Assembly (NCBI RefSeq): GCF_022369455.1
Contig: NZ_CP059599.1
Coordinates: 1,392,409-1,456,408, forward strand
DNA: 64,000 nucleotides
Direction: 5' to 3'
Source: Campylobacter sp. RM5004
GTDB lineage: Bacteria; Campylobacterota; Campylobacteria; Campylobacterales; Campylobacteraceae
The notes below the pieces were generated by a model, which saw nothing but the letters and a program-made list of their open reading frames with translations, had not been told where the DNA came from and did no database searches. A program made the translations under genes and the position numbers. Positions 35,984 through 45,262 of the stretch are shown here, piece after piece (positions within the stretch are counted from its first letter, which is position 1; each line of letters starts with the position of its first letter).

Positions 35984-36654
35984 AAATTAAGCCTTATATA
36001 TTTTTCTTCTTTTAAAAATCCAGCTAATAATCTAAAATTTTTTAATCTTTTAGCAAGTTCGTTTAATACTTTTAAATCATCACACCTATTAAAGAAAATA
36101 AAATTGCTAGAATTTGAAATAGGAATTTCAAACATTTTAAGACATATATTTTCTATTAAATCAATGCTAATTACATCATTTTCACTTACTTTAAAGACTT
36201 TTAAAAACTCATCAAATCTATGGATAAAATCTTTATTTAATCTATGATTTAATAAATGAAGTGGAACAATTCCTACTATTTTATTTGTATCTTCTAAAAT
36301 AACAGGCTCATTACTCTTCCAAGCTTTATAAGGCAGTTCCTTAGCCCCATCAGCTTCATAAATAAACAAATCACAATTTTTATAAAAATCACTAAAATCA
36401 TCTAAAGCATTTACTTTATTATCAATAATTTTTCCACATAAATTAACGCCTTTTTTTAGTTTATTTGCGTTTGTTTCATTATATAAATTATTAAAGTTTT
36501 TATCCTTTATCTCATACATTTTAGTGCTTGTTGTAAGAATTGTGATTTTATCTTGATTTTTTCTAGCTAGATTATAAGCAAAGGTAGTTTTCCCACCTGA
36601 GCCTATAATAGCAATCTTATCTTTTTGCTTAATTTCTAAAGCTTCATTTAGCAT
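35980..36654 (-). CDS. yqeC: YqeC-family accessory protein of selenium-dependent hydroxylases
   Basis: 224 residues. IAIIGSGGKTTFAYNLAR is a P-loop-like motif and ILTTSTKMY follows, both typical of YqeC. LIYEADGAKELPYKAWKSNEPVI is another conserved part. The family marks selenium-dependent molybdenum hydroxylase clusters. A dispersed-repeat copy at 36110-36128 encodes EIPISNSS near residues 177-184. The gene overlaps the 2Fe-2S subunit gene by 11 bases. Confidence 0.85.
   Translation of the reverse strand: MLNEALEIKQKDKIAIIGSGGKTTFAYNLARKNQDKITILTTSTKMYEIKDKNFNNLYNETNANKLKKGVNLCGKIIDNKVNALDDFSDFYKNCDLFIYEADGAKELPYKAWKSNEPVILEDTNKIVGIVPLHLLNHRLNKDFIHRFDEFLKVFKVSENDVISIDLIENICLKMFEIPISNSSNFIFFNRCDDLKVLNELAKRLKNFRLLAGFLKEEKYIRLNF
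36110..36128 (+). repeat. Dispersed repeat copy inside yqeC
   Basis: GAATTTGAAATAGGAATTT, a perfect copy of the commonest form, read antisense by the gene. Confidence 0.7.
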
Positions 36655-37105
36655 AATTTGCAGTTTCTTCTATTGCTTGAAAGATTTTTTTATATCCTGT
36701 GCAACGGCATAAATTACCAGAAACTCCACGCTTTATTTCAAACTTAGTAGGCATTTTATTTTTATTAAGCAAAGCAGTTGATGAGATAATAAATCCAGGA
36801 GTACAAAAGCCACATTGAACAGCTCCATTTTTTATAAAACTCTCTTGTAAAGCACTTAAACCATCAATAGGAGTTAAGCCTTCTATTGTGGTGATTTTTT
36901 TACCATCAGCCCAAGCTGCTAAATAAATACAACTATTTACATTCTTTCCATCAACCAAAACAGCACAAGCTCCACATTCACCAACACTACAGCCTTCTTT
37001 TGTTCCACTTAATTGCAATTCATTTCTTAATAATTCAAGTAATGACATTCTAGGGTCAATGTGTAATTCATAAATTTTATCATTAATACAAGTTTTAATT
37101 TTCAT
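36644..37105 (-). CDS. Molybdenum hydroxylase 2Fe-2S subunit
   Basis: 153 residues. The plant-ferredoxin-type cluster uses Cys39, Cys44, Cys47 and Cys59 (CSVGECGAC). The second cluster uses QCGFC (98-101) and LCRC (133-135). Electrons pass from the molybdenum site through these to FAD. It matches the small subunit of xanthine dehydrogenase (XdhC in E. coli naming), nicotinate and CO dehydrogenases. It overlaps the FAD subunit gene by 11 bases. Confidence 0.93.
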   Translation of the reverse strand: MKIKTCINDKIYELHIDPRMSLLELLRNELQLSGTKEGCSVGECGACAVLVDGKNVNSCIYLAAWADGKKITTIEGLTPIDGLSALQESFIKNGAVQCGFCTPGFIISSTALLNKNKMPTKFEIKRGVSGNLCRCTGYKKIFQAIEETANYAK

Positions 37106-37970
37106 AATCTTTTCCTATTAATTCATAAATAGCTCTTTTTGTAAGCGTTGTTAGAAGATTGTTTCTAAAATCTTTAGAAGCTCTCCAAGAATCTCTTGCC
37201 TTAGTTTCGTTTAAAACATTATTAGCAATTTTTTCAATATTTTCCTTAGTTAATTCCAAGCCTTTTGCTAATTTTTCACTTTCTTTAGCTCTAATAGGAG
37301 TAGGTGCAGCAACCCCATAAGCTAGTTTTAAATCAATTATTTTTTCATCACTTGATTTAAGCATAACACTAACTCCAATTGTAGCTATATCCATTGCATT
37401 TCTTTGAGCAAATTTTATGTATTTACTAGCATATCCTTCGTAAGATTTCTTAGGTATTTTAATGCTTGTTAAAATATCTCCTTTTTCTAATTTCACCACA
37501 CCTGCACTAAGATAAAAATCACTTATTGCTATTTCTTTTTGCTTATCTTCGTTAAAAATAACCAAAATCGCATCAAGTGCAAAAAGACTTGAAGCACTAT
37601 CAGCCGAAGTTGCACCATTGCAAATATTTCCACCTATTGTAGCCATATTTCTAATTTGTGGGCCACCTACTAAAGCAGCTGCCATTTTTAGATTTGTTAA
37701 ATTATTTTTTATGATTTCATTATTTTCTATATCATCAAAAGTGCATAATGAACCTATATGAATAAACTCATCATCAATTGTTATATTTTTTAATTCATTT
37801 AAAGTGTTAATTCCTATTAGGTGTTTATTTGAATATTTTTTATCCAAATTTCTAAGTTTAATTAAAACATCAGTTCCACCTGCAATTAATACCGAATCAT
37901 CAATAGTTTTTAATAATCTGCTAGCTTCACTAACGCTTTTTGCTTCCGTGTAATTACTTAAATAATACAT
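37095..37970 (-). CDS. Molybdenum hydroxylase FAD subunit
   Basis: 291 residues. VLIAGGTDVLIKLRN and the flavin-binding MAAALVGGPQIRNMATIGGNICNGATSADS region are typical of the XdhB/CoxM family, followed by the C-terminal CO-dehydrogenase flavoprotein domain. It passes electrons from the 2Fe-2S subunit to NAD+ or another acceptor. It overlaps the molybdenum subunit gene by 13 bases, so translation of the three subunits is coupled. Confidence 0.93.
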   Translation of the reverse strand: MYYLSNYTEAKSVSEASRLLKTIDDSVLIAGGTDVLIKLRNLDKKYSNKHLIGINTLNELKNITIDDEFIHIGSLCTFDDIENNEIIKNNLTNLKMAAALVGGPQIRNMATIGGNICNGATSADSASSLFALDAILVIFNEDKQKEIAISDFYLSAGVVKLEKGDILTSIKIPKKSYEGYASKYIKFAQRNAMDIATIGVSVMLKSSDEKIIDLKLAYGVAAPTPIRAKESEKLAKGLELTKENIEKIANNVLNETKARDSWRASKDFRNNLLTTLTKRAIYELIGKDYEN

Positions 37971-40261
37971 TCTTTATCCTTAGCTTGAAAAAATCTTTCT
38001 GGTGTTATTGGTATTTGATTAAATTCTATATTTGTTGCATCAAGCACTGCATTTCTAATAGCAGGTGCAGGAGAACACATAGGAGGTTCTCCTAAAGATT
38101 TATTACCAAATGGACCATAAGGGTCGTAATTATCAACAAAACCAACATCTAAATCAGGAACATCAAGCGCTGTTGGAACTTTATAATCTAAAAGATTATT
38201 ATTTAAAATCTTACCTGTTTTAGTGTCGTATTTTAATTCTTCTAATAAAGCATAAGGAATTGCCATTCCCATACCGCCTTCTACTTGAGAACTTGCTAAA
38301 AGTGGATTTAATACCTTACCAGCATCATGAACATTTAAAATATCTAATATTTCTATTTTTCCTGTATTCATATCAACCTCAACCATAGCCATAGTTGCAC
38401 CATAACTATAAGAGTTTGTATGACAATTCACACTTGCAAATGCTGATAAACTTTTAGCCTTTTGCCAATCATAAGTAGTGTGTAAAGCAAAATCAGCTAA
38501 GCTCATTAAAACTTCTTTATTTTTAAAGATAATATTTGCATTTTCTAATTCAAGATTTGCAAAATCAACATCTTTTAATCTCGCTGCTGTTTTTAATATT
38601 TTTGTTTTTAATTTTAAAGCAGCCTCTTTTACTGCAAGTCCTGTTACATAGCTTTGTCTTGAAGCATAAGCTCCTGTATCAAATGGAGCTGTATCTGTAT
38701 CGGTATTTGCATCAACTATAACCCACTCATAAGGAATACTTAAAACTTCTGCTGCCATTTGAGCTAAAACCGTATCAGAGCCTTGACCAATTTCAGTTGA
38801 GCCTAGCATTAGTTTAATATGTGCGTCTTGATTTAGTATTACTCTTGCAGCTGCTGTTTCTAAGCCCTTTGGATAAACACCAGTTGTGTAAGTAAAAGTT
38901 GCAAGCCCTACTCCACGCTTTTTATAAGGGTGATTAAATTCTTTACAGGCTTTTTGTTTTTCATAATAATTAAATTTTTCTTTAGCAACTTCAATACATT
39001 CTTTTAATTTTGCTGATTTTTGAATAACTTGATTTAGTGGATTTAAAACATCATTTCCTACTATGTTTTTTTCTCTAAAGCTAATAGAATCAAAACCCAT
39101 TTTTCTAGCGACATTTTCCATAAAACTTTCTATAAAAAACATAACTTGTGGAACGCCATATCCTCTCATAGCACCTGCTGTTGCTATATTTGTATGAACG
39201 GTTTTAATATCATATCTAAAATTAGGAATATTATATAAAGATAATAAAACTCCACCACCTTTAATACCAACTGAATGAGTATGAGATGCATAAGCTCCTT
39301 TATTTGATAATACTTCTATATCTAAAGCTTTTATGAAGCCATCTTTGCTAATACCCATTTTTGCTTTATATTCCATTTCGTGTCTTGTTCTAGTATATGC
39401 AATACTTTCTTCTCTATCAAGCGAGATTTGAACAATTTCTCCACCCATAGCCATAGATAAAGCAACGCAAAGTGGCTCAATTGTTACTTCTTGTTTATTA
39501 CCAAAGCCACCACCAACAAAAGGTTTTATTACTCTAAAATAACTCCAGTGTTTTTCAAACACTTCTCCTAAAACTCTTCTTAAAATATGTGGAATTTGAG
39601 TTGAGCTTACTACTACATAGCGATTATCTTGGTCTTTATAAGCATAAGCTACTTGATTTTCCATATGACAGTGCTGCTGTAAAGGAACTTTAAATGTATC
39701 GCTAAAAACATAATCACTATTAGCTAAAGCTGTTTCAACATCTCCAACTTTACTAATAGTATGAGCCATTACATTGCTATCTAAATCCTCATGAATTTTA
39801 ACAGCACCTTCTTGCATTGCTTCTTTTGGTGTTAGATAAAAAGGAAGCTCTTCATATTCAACTTTTACTTTACTTACTGCAATTTTTGCAGCTAAATCGC
39901 TTGTAGCAATAACGGCTGCTATTTCATCTCCAAATAATCTTACATGCTCTGTTAAAACAGTTCTATCATATCTATCTCTTGTCTTTGGATCAAGTCCAAA
40001 TGGATGACCTGCGGTTGCAAATTTTGTTTTTGGCATATCTTTATAAGTTAAGATTTTAACAACTCCATCAACTTTCAAAGCTTCACTAAAATCAAAACTC
40101 TTAACATATCCATGTGCTATACTAGCCCTTACAATTCTAGCAAAAAGCTTCTTTTTTGTAGGAATATCAGCAGTATAAATTGCTTTTCCTGTAACTTTAG
40201 CATAAGCATCCCATCTTGTTTCACTTTTACCTATTGTCTTAAAATCGTCTTTCATACTCAC
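37958..40261 (-). CDS. xdhA: Molybdenum hydroxylase catalytic subunit (xanthine dehydrogenase-like)
   Basis: 767 residues, the length of separate XdhA-type subunits. The N-terminal a/b-hammerhead domain has VGEVEKA-like spacing around SETRWDAYAKVTGKAIYTADI; molybdopterin-binding segments include PFVGGGFGNKQ, TAGAMRGYGVPQ and GSTEIGQGSDTVLAQMAAEV, and the catalytic Glu lies in SLGEPPMCSPAPAI near the C terminus. The substrate is likely a purine because the adjacent gene encodes an NCS2 purine permease and the accessory set matches E. coli xdh/yqe. Nicotinate or other N-heterocycles remain possible. It starts two bases after the permease stop. Confidence 0.9.
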   Translation of the reverse strand: MSMKDDFKTIGKSETRWDAYAKVTGKAIYTADIPTKKKLFARIVRASIAHGYVKSFDFSEALKVDGVVKILTYKDMPKTKFATAGHPFGLDPKTRDRYDRTVLTEHVRLFGDEIAAVIATSDLAAKIAVSKVKVEYEELPFYLTPKEAMQEGAVKIHEDLDSNVMAHTISKVGDVETALANSDYVFSDTFKVPLQQHCHMENQVAYAYKDQDNRYVVVSSTQIPHILRRVLGEVFEKHWSYFRVIKPFVGGGFGNKQEVTIEPLCVALSMAMGGEIVQISLDREESIAYTRTRHEMEYKAKMGISKDGFIKALDIEVLSNKGAYASHTHSVGIKGGGVLLSLYNIPNFRYDIKTVHTNIATAGAMRGYGVPQVMFFIESFMENVARKMGFDSISFREKNIVGNDVLNPLNQVIQKSAKLKECIEVAKEKFNYYEKQKACKEFNHPYKKRGVGLATFTYTTGVYPKGLETAAARVILNQDAHIKLMLGSTEIGQGSDTVLAQMAAEVLSIPYEWVIVDANTDTDTAPFDTGAYASRQSYVTGLAVKEAALKLKTKILKTAARLKDVDFANLELENANIIFKNKEVLMSLADFALHTTYDWQKAKSLSAFASVNCHTNSYSYGATMAMVEVDMNTGKIEILDILNVHDAGKVLNPLLASSQVEGGMGMAIPYALLEELKYDTKTGKILNNNLLDYKVPTALDVPDLDVGFVDNYDPYGPFGNKSLGEPPMCSPAPAIRNAVLDATNIEFNQIPITPERFFQAKDKECII

Positions 40262-40263
40262 CC

Positions 40264-41601
40264 TTATTTATCTTTTGCAAAAATTAAAGAAGCTATCATA
40301 GAAGTAACACAAACTCCTACTACACTATCTTTAAAAACCCAACTAATATAACTAGGCAAATTACTAGTAATTTCAGGATGAACTCCAAATCCATACCCAA
40401 GACCAAAAGTAACACCTAATATCATCACATTTTTATTGCTAAATCCTGCATGTGCTACAATCTTAATTCCATTAATTAAAATCATAGCAAAAATCATAAT
40501 AACAGCACCCCCTAAAACACTATCTGGAATAGTTCTAAATATTGCACCTAATTTAGGAATAAATGCTGAAATTATCACTACAATTGCTCCTAGTGCAATG
40601 CAATATTTATTAATAATTTTTGTCATCGCAATTATTCCTGCATTTTGCCCAAAAGCAGTATTTGGTAAAGCATTTAGCAAGCTTGCTACCATACAGCCTA
40701 CTCCATCAGCTAAAATTGCTCCACTTACTTCCTTTTCTTTTGCACTTCTATTAAATGCTGCAACGGTTATGCCATTTACATTGCCTATTGTTTCAAGACT
40801 AATTATTATATAAACAATAGCAGCACTCACAATAGGAGCTAATTCAAAATGAAAATCATTTATTAAAATAATAGGCGCAGGCAAACTAAACCAACTAGCA
40901 TCACTAATAATGCTAGTATCAACCCTACCTACCACATAAGCTAAAGCATAGCCTATTACAAGACCTATTAAAATCGCTGAAACTTTGAAAATACCTTTTG
41001 TAAAACGCTGAATTGTAATAATAATTGCAAAAGTGCTAAAAGATAAACCTAAATTAATTAAATCCCCATAAGTTCCTAATTTTTTAGCAGCCAAGCCGCC
41101 CGCACAATAATTAACCCCTACATCTAATAAATTAATACCGATTGCAATTAAAACAACGCCTATTACTAATTCTGATAAGATTTTTTTAATATATTTATAA
41201 GTAAAGCCTATAAAAATAGTAATTATGCTACCCATTAGTGATGATGCTAAAATAGCACTAAAACCATAAGTATTTGCTACATTTATTGCAGTTGGAACAA
41301 AGGCAAAAGTTGTTCCCATAACGATTGGAAGATTTGCACCTATTTGGATATTTTTGTATTTGATTGGATAAAGTTGTAATAAAGTTACAATTCCTGAAGC
41401 AAGCATTGCTGATTGAATTAAGCTTATACTATCTTGCGTGGATATTACTGAGCTTGTGCTATTTATTACACCTATGATTATTAAAATGGGGGCTAAATTT
41501 CCTGCAAACATAGCAAGAACATGTTGCATTCCTAAAGGAAGTGCCACTAAAAATGGAGGTTTTCCTTCTAAATTGTAAATTAAGTTTTTATCTCTCATCA
41601 C
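40264..41601 (-). CDS. NCS2-family purine (xanthine/urate) permease
   Basis: 445 residues with about twelve to fourteen helices. FGQNAGIIAMTKI near residue 320 is the NCS2 signature with the QNxGxxxxT pattern. VALPLGMQHVLAMFAGNLAPIL at the N terminus is also typical. It imports purines or uracil with H+. Being the first gene of the operon and immediately upstream of the hydroxylase subunits, it most likely supplies xanthine or a related substrate. UacT, XanP and UraA-like functions cannot be told apart by eye. Confidence 0.87.
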   Translation of the reverse strand: MMRDKNLIYNLEGKPPFLVALPLGMQHVLAMFAGNLAPILIIIGVINSTSSVISTQDSISLIQSAMLASGIVTLLQLYPIKYKNIQIGANLPIVMGTTFAFVPTAINVANTYGFSAILASSLMGSIITIFIGFTYKYIKKILSELVIGVVLIAIGINLLDVGVNYCAGGLAAKKLGTYGDLINLGLSFSTFAIIITIQRFTKGIFKVSAILIGLVIGYALAYVVGRVDTSIISDASWFSLPAPIILINDFHFELAPIVSAAIVYIIISLETIGNVNGITVAAFNRSAKEKEVSGAILADGVGCMVASLLNALPNTAFGQNAGIIAMTKIINKYCIALGAIVVIISAFIPKLGAIFRTIPDSVLGGAVIMIFAMILINGIKIVAHAGFSNKNVMILGVTFGLGYGFGVHPEITSNLPSYISWVFKDSVVGVCVTSMIASLIFAKDK

Positions 41602-41691
41602 ACACTTTCATTTTATAAAAGTCCGATTATACAAAAGCTTACTTAAAAGCGCCTTGATGATTATTAATAATATTAAAAGATAAGTAAAGTT

Positions 41692-41741
41692 AAATTCCTA
41701 TTTCAAATTCCAAAAAAATCAAAGAATTTGGATTAGGAATT
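41692..41741. terminator. Inverted pair of the dispersed repeat after the pseudopilin genes
   Basis: AAATTCCTATTTCAAATTC at 41692-41710 and GAATTTGGATTAGGAATT at 41724-41741 with a 13-base loop; two central mismatches. It lies just after the second pseudopilin stop (41740) and before the permease promoter. Confidence 0.55.
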
Positions 41742-42519
41742 ATTGATTGTTTAATTCGTGGCAATATTTTGGAGTTTTTTTAATACCGCTATACCAAACT
41801 ATTTGACCTTTTTCACTCATTTTTGGAATATTTATAAAACCTACATTATTTAAACTTATACATATACTTGTATCTTTTGAAATTATATTTGAATTAGAAA
41901 GTCTTACTACATAATCTGAACTTTTTATTAAATTATATTTATTTAATTTACTTACATAAGAGCTAACGTAAAACTCGCCTAATTCATTTACCATCAGACG
42001 ATTTGCTTTTCTTGTTTTGTTATTTACTTTATAAAAAATCTCGGCATTTTTTATATTAAAAGCCTTTGTAAGATTAGCTTTATTACTTAAAGCTTTATCA
42101 TCAATACTAATTCCTGCAAATCTAGCTCCTATTAATTTAGAGTTATCAAATAAATCTTGCACTAATTCATCAGCATCAGGATTTGAAGTATTTGTGCCAA
42201 TTTTATCGCTAAAAATACTATAACCTATTTCTTTATGATCGCATTTGTATTTATTATAAGATGTTTTTATATTTGCTACGCAATGAAAATAAATCTGAAA
42301 ATATGAATTATCATAATTACTAAATCCATTATAAACATCATAATTTATCGCTAAATATTGCAAATAATATAAATCATTTAAAACACTTCTTGCTGCAAGC
42401 ATTAGTGAGTTTGAATTAATTTTTGAGATTGCTATGCTAGAAAGTATCATTGATACAACTAGCACTAAAATAAGTTCAATTAAAGTAAAGCCACGCTTAT
42501 TTGCACGCAGCTTTTTCAA
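41740..42519 (-). CDS. Type II/IV pseudopilin, larger
   Basis: 259 residues. The prepilin cleavage motif KRG^FTLIEL with Glu at +5 and a following hydrophobic helix (about 10-32) is clear. The globular part has several cysteines, including CHCVANI-like spacing (Cys75, Cys89) and a late pair that could form disulfides. In Campylobacter such pseudopilins belong to the Cts DNA-uptake machine, because no type II secretion or pili are otherwise made. It overlaps the other pseudopilin by 23 bases. Confidence 0.8.
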   Translation of the reverse strand: MKKLRANKRGFTLIELILVLVVSMILSSIAISKINSNSLMLAARSVLNDLYYLQYLAINYDVYNGFSNYDNSYFQIYFHCVANIKTSYNKYKCDHKEIGYSIFSDKIGTNTSNPDADELVQDLFDNSKLIGARFAGISIDDKALSNKANLTKAFNIKNAEIFYKVNNKTRKANRLMVNELGEFYVSSYVSKLNKYNLIKSSDYVVRLSNSNIISKDTSICISLNNVGFINIPKMSEKGQIVWYSGIKKTPKYCHELNNQ

Positions 42520-43063
42520 TCTCTATAAACCCTGTAAATTCTGCTACACTAATACAAACTTTTTCACTATTTTTTTTAAGTTCAATTTGAAAACCACTAG
42601 AAGCAGGATCATAGTTTAAAGGCTCTCCTAGTTCATTAAAAATAATATCGTTTTCAGGGTTTGCATAAATACTAGCCTTACTAGGAACAAATTTAGAAAT
42701 TTCAACACCAAAGTTATTTAATAAATTTGCTCTTTTAACGCATTCTGGCTTACTATCATCACATATTAGTTTGCTTGAATCAATATAATCATTAACAATA
42801 ATGTTTTTATGTGGTGTATTGATTATTTTATAAGACTTTAAATTTTTATTAAATCTTATTCTATAATACTCACCATGATAATTAGGCACACCATATAAAT
42901 CATCTCCAAGAGCTAAAATCCTAACATATCTAATATCATTTGCTACACTTCTAGCGGCGTCAATTAATTCACCTGTATGAATTTTAGAAATCGCAACAGC
43001 ACTAAGTATCGCACCAACAACCATAACAACTAATAATTCAATCATAGTAAAAGCTTTTTTCAT
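42497..43063 (-). CDS. Type II/IV pseudopilin, smaller
   Basis: 188 residues from ATG at 43061-43063, preceded by GTAGG. A start four codons earlier (43075) is possible but would overlap the radA stop. The N terminus MKKAFTMIELLVVMVVGAIL is a class of prepilin sequence with Ala in place of Gly before the cleavage point and Glu at +5. Cysteines lie in the C-terminal half. It follows radA and overlaps the larger pseudopilin; together they probably form minor pseudopilins for natural transformation. Confidence 0.8.
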   Translation of the reverse strand: MKKAFTMIELLVVMVVGAILSAVAISKIHTGELIDAARSVANDIRYVRILALGDDLYGVPNYHGEYYRIRFNKNLKSYKIINTPHKNIIVNDYIDSSKLICDDSKPECVKRANLLNNFGVEISKFVPSKASIYANPENDIIFNELGEPLNYDPASSGFQIELKKNSEKVCISVAEFTGFIEIEKAACK

Positions 43064-43065
43064 AC

Positions 43066-44394
43066 CTACATCCATTCTAAAACTTGAGCTAACTCATTAG
43101 CTACAAAGCATTTAATTCCTTTAAAATTACTTTTGTTTGGAATTATAGCATTTTTAAAACCTTGATTTTTTGCTTCATTAAGTCTAATATCTAGGCTAAA
43201 AACTTCGCAAATCCCACCATTTAAGCTAAGTTCTCCAATAAATACACTCTCATTGCTTAAAACTCTATTTTTAAAGCTTGATATTATAGCAGCTGCAACT
43301 GCTAAATCAGCAGCCGTTTCGCTAACCTTTATTCCGCCACTAATATTTATAAATACATCATATCTTGCAAGTGGGATTTCAAGCTTTCGCTCAAGTAAAG
43401 CAAGTATCATATCAAGGCGATTTTTATCAAATCCTGTTGCACTTCTTTTTGGATATGTGCTCTCACATACAAGCGCTTGAACCTCAAGTGTAATTGCACG
43501 GCTACCTTCTAAGATTATTGTTAATGCACTTCCTGCGTGATTTTTGCCTAAAAATCTAGTTTTAAGGTTATTTGCACTTATAAGACCACTTTCGCTCATT
43601 TGCCAAATGCCTATTTCGCTAGTACTTCCAAAACGATTTTTAAAGCCCCTTAATATTCTTAGCTCTTTACTCGCATCTCCTTCAAAATAAAGCACCACAT
43701 CAACCATATGCTCAAGCACTCTAGGTCCTGCGATTGAGCCTTCTTTTGTAATATGACCTATTATAAATGTGCTTATGTTATTACTTTTGCTAAGTTTCAT
43801 TAATTCAAATGTTAGCTCTCTTACTTGCGTGATTGAGCCTGCACACGAGCTTATATTTTCTGAATAAATCGTTTGAATACTATCAATAATTAAAACATCA
43901 TAATTATTATTTAATAGTTCGTTTTTTATATTTTCAAAACAAAGCTCTGTGAGTAAAAATAAATCATCTTCATTAGCACTTAATCTATTTGCACGAAGTT
44001 TTATTTGGCTTTTGCTCTCTTCTGCACTTACATAAAGAACCTTTTTACCATTTTTAGCAAGATTTGCAGCGGTTTTTAAAAGTAAGGTTGATTTTCCAAC
44101 TCCAGGAGAACCACCTAATAAAACTAATGAGCCTACAACAAGCCCGCCACCTAAAACCAAATCAAGCTCTTTATCATAGGTTGAAAATCTATCAATTTGC
44201 TCAACCAAAACTTCTTTTATGCTAATAGCTTTGTTTGTATTTGTTTTGCTAGTTTGTTTTAATACTTCTATTTGAGTTTCGTTTAATTCTAAATATGAAT
44301 TAAATGCCCCACATTCAGGGCATTTTCCTAAATATCTAATTTGTTGATTGCCACAAGCTTGGCATTCATATAGGCTTGATTTTTTCTTAGCCAT
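43066..44394 (-). CDS. radA: DNA repair protein RadA/Sms
   Basis: 442 residues. A four-cysteine zinc finger (YECQACGNQ and GKCPECG) opens the protein. Walker A LGGSPGVGKSTLL, Walker B VLIIDSIQT, the RadA-specific KNRFGST and a Lon-like C-terminal domain with RSATGFDKNRLDMILALLE follow. RadA is a branch-migration helicase in recombination and in transformation in several bacteria, which fits its place next to two pseudopilin genes. It overlaps ftsY by eight bases. Confidence 0.95.
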   Translation of the reverse strand: MAKKKSSLYECQACGNQQIRYLGKCPECGAFNSYLELNETQIEVLKQTSKTNTNKAISIKEVLVEQIDRFSTYDKELDLVLGGGLVVGSLVLLGGSPGVGKSTLLLKTAANLAKNGKKVLYVSAEESKSQIKLRANRLSANEDDLFLLTELCFENIKNELLNNNYDVLIIDSIQTIYSENISSCAGSITQVRELTFELMKLSKSNNISTFIIGHITKEGSIAGPRVLEHMVDVVLYFEGDASKELRILRGFKNRFGSTSEIGIWQMSESGLISANNLKTRFLGKNHAGSALTIILEGSRAITLEVQALVCESTYPKRSATGFDKNRLDMILALLERKLEIPLARYDVFINISGGIKVSETAADLAVAAAIISSFKNRVLSNESVFIGELSLNGGICEVFSLDIRLNEAKNQGFKNAIIPNKSNFKGIKCFVANELAQVLEWM

Positions 44395-45262
44395 TTTTAA
44401 AAATTCCGTCTAAAAGAACCTTTAAATATTCATCTGCTTTAAAAGGAGCAATATCTGCTGCACCTTCTCCGTATCCAAAATATAAAATCGGAAGCTCTAA
44501 TTCTCTTGCAATTGCAAATAATGAACCACCTTTGCTTGTACCATCAAGCTTTGTGATAATCACTCCATCAAGTTTTACTAAATCATTAAAAACTTTTGCT
44601 TGATTTATCCCGCTATTTCCTTGGGTTGCATCTAGGACTAAAATTTTTCTGTGTGGAGCGTTTTCATAAGCACGTGATGAAATTCTTATGATTTTTTCTA
44701 ATTCATTTGCAAGATTTTTTTTGTTTTCTAATCTTCCTGCAGTATCTAAAATAACATTATCATAAGCTTTTGCAACACCTTTGCTAATGGTATCAAACGC
44801 AACTGCGCTTGGGTCATGCCCTTGTTTTGTGCTTACTATATCGCAATTATTCTTGCTAGCCCAAAGTTCAAGCTGCATAATAGCACCTGCTCTAAAAGTA
44901 TCGCAAGCTCCTAATAAAACTTTTTTGCCTTGATTTTTATAAAAATTACTTAATTTTCCTATGGTTGTAGTCTTTCCTACTCCATTTACTCCTAAGATTA
45001 ATTCTACAAATGGTTTGTCGCTAGAATTTGAATTCGGAATTTCATACATAAAATACGAGCTCATAACTCTATGCAAATCTTCTCTTTGCACTATCTCACT
45101 AGGCGGTAAATAATATAAAATCTCTTCAACAATTTCATAAGTAATATCAGCATTTACAAGCATTTCTTCTAATAAATCTTTGCTTATTTTTTCGTTTTTT
45201 GGTTTTACTTGATTTATTGCTTCAATTGTTTTTGCTAAGCCTTTTTTAAAAAAATCTAACAT
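44387..45262 (-). CDS. ftsY: Signal recognition particle receptor FtsY
   Basis: 291 residues, NG domain only, no long acidic N terminus. G1 LGVNGVGKTTTIGKL, DTFRAGAIMQLELWA, DTAGRLE and TKLDGTSKGG are the SRP GTPase motifs. It docks SRP-ribosome complexes at the inner membrane. A dispersed-repeat copy at 45024-45042 encodes EIPNSNSS just ahead of the G domain. It touches the lipoprotein gene by one base. Confidence 0.95.
   Translation of the reverse strand: MLDFFKKGLAKTIEAINQVKPKNEKISKDLLEEMLVNADITYEIVEEILYYLPPSEIVQREDLHRVMSSYFMYEIPNSNSSDKPFVELILGVNGVGKTTTIGKLSNFYKNQGKKVLLGACDTFRAGAIMQLELWASKNNCDIVSTKQGHDPSAVAFDTISKGVAKAYDNVILDTAGRLENKKNLANELEKIIRISSRAYENAPHRKILVLDATQGNSGINQAKVFNDLVKLDGVIITKLDGTSKGGSLFAIARELELPILYFGYGEGAADIAPFKADEYLKVLLDGIFKNG
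45024..45042 (+). repeat. Dispersed repeat copy inside ftsY
   Basis: GAATTTGAATTCGGAATTT, the GAATTCGG variant carrying three RAATTY hexamers. Antisense to ftsY. Confidence 0.7.
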
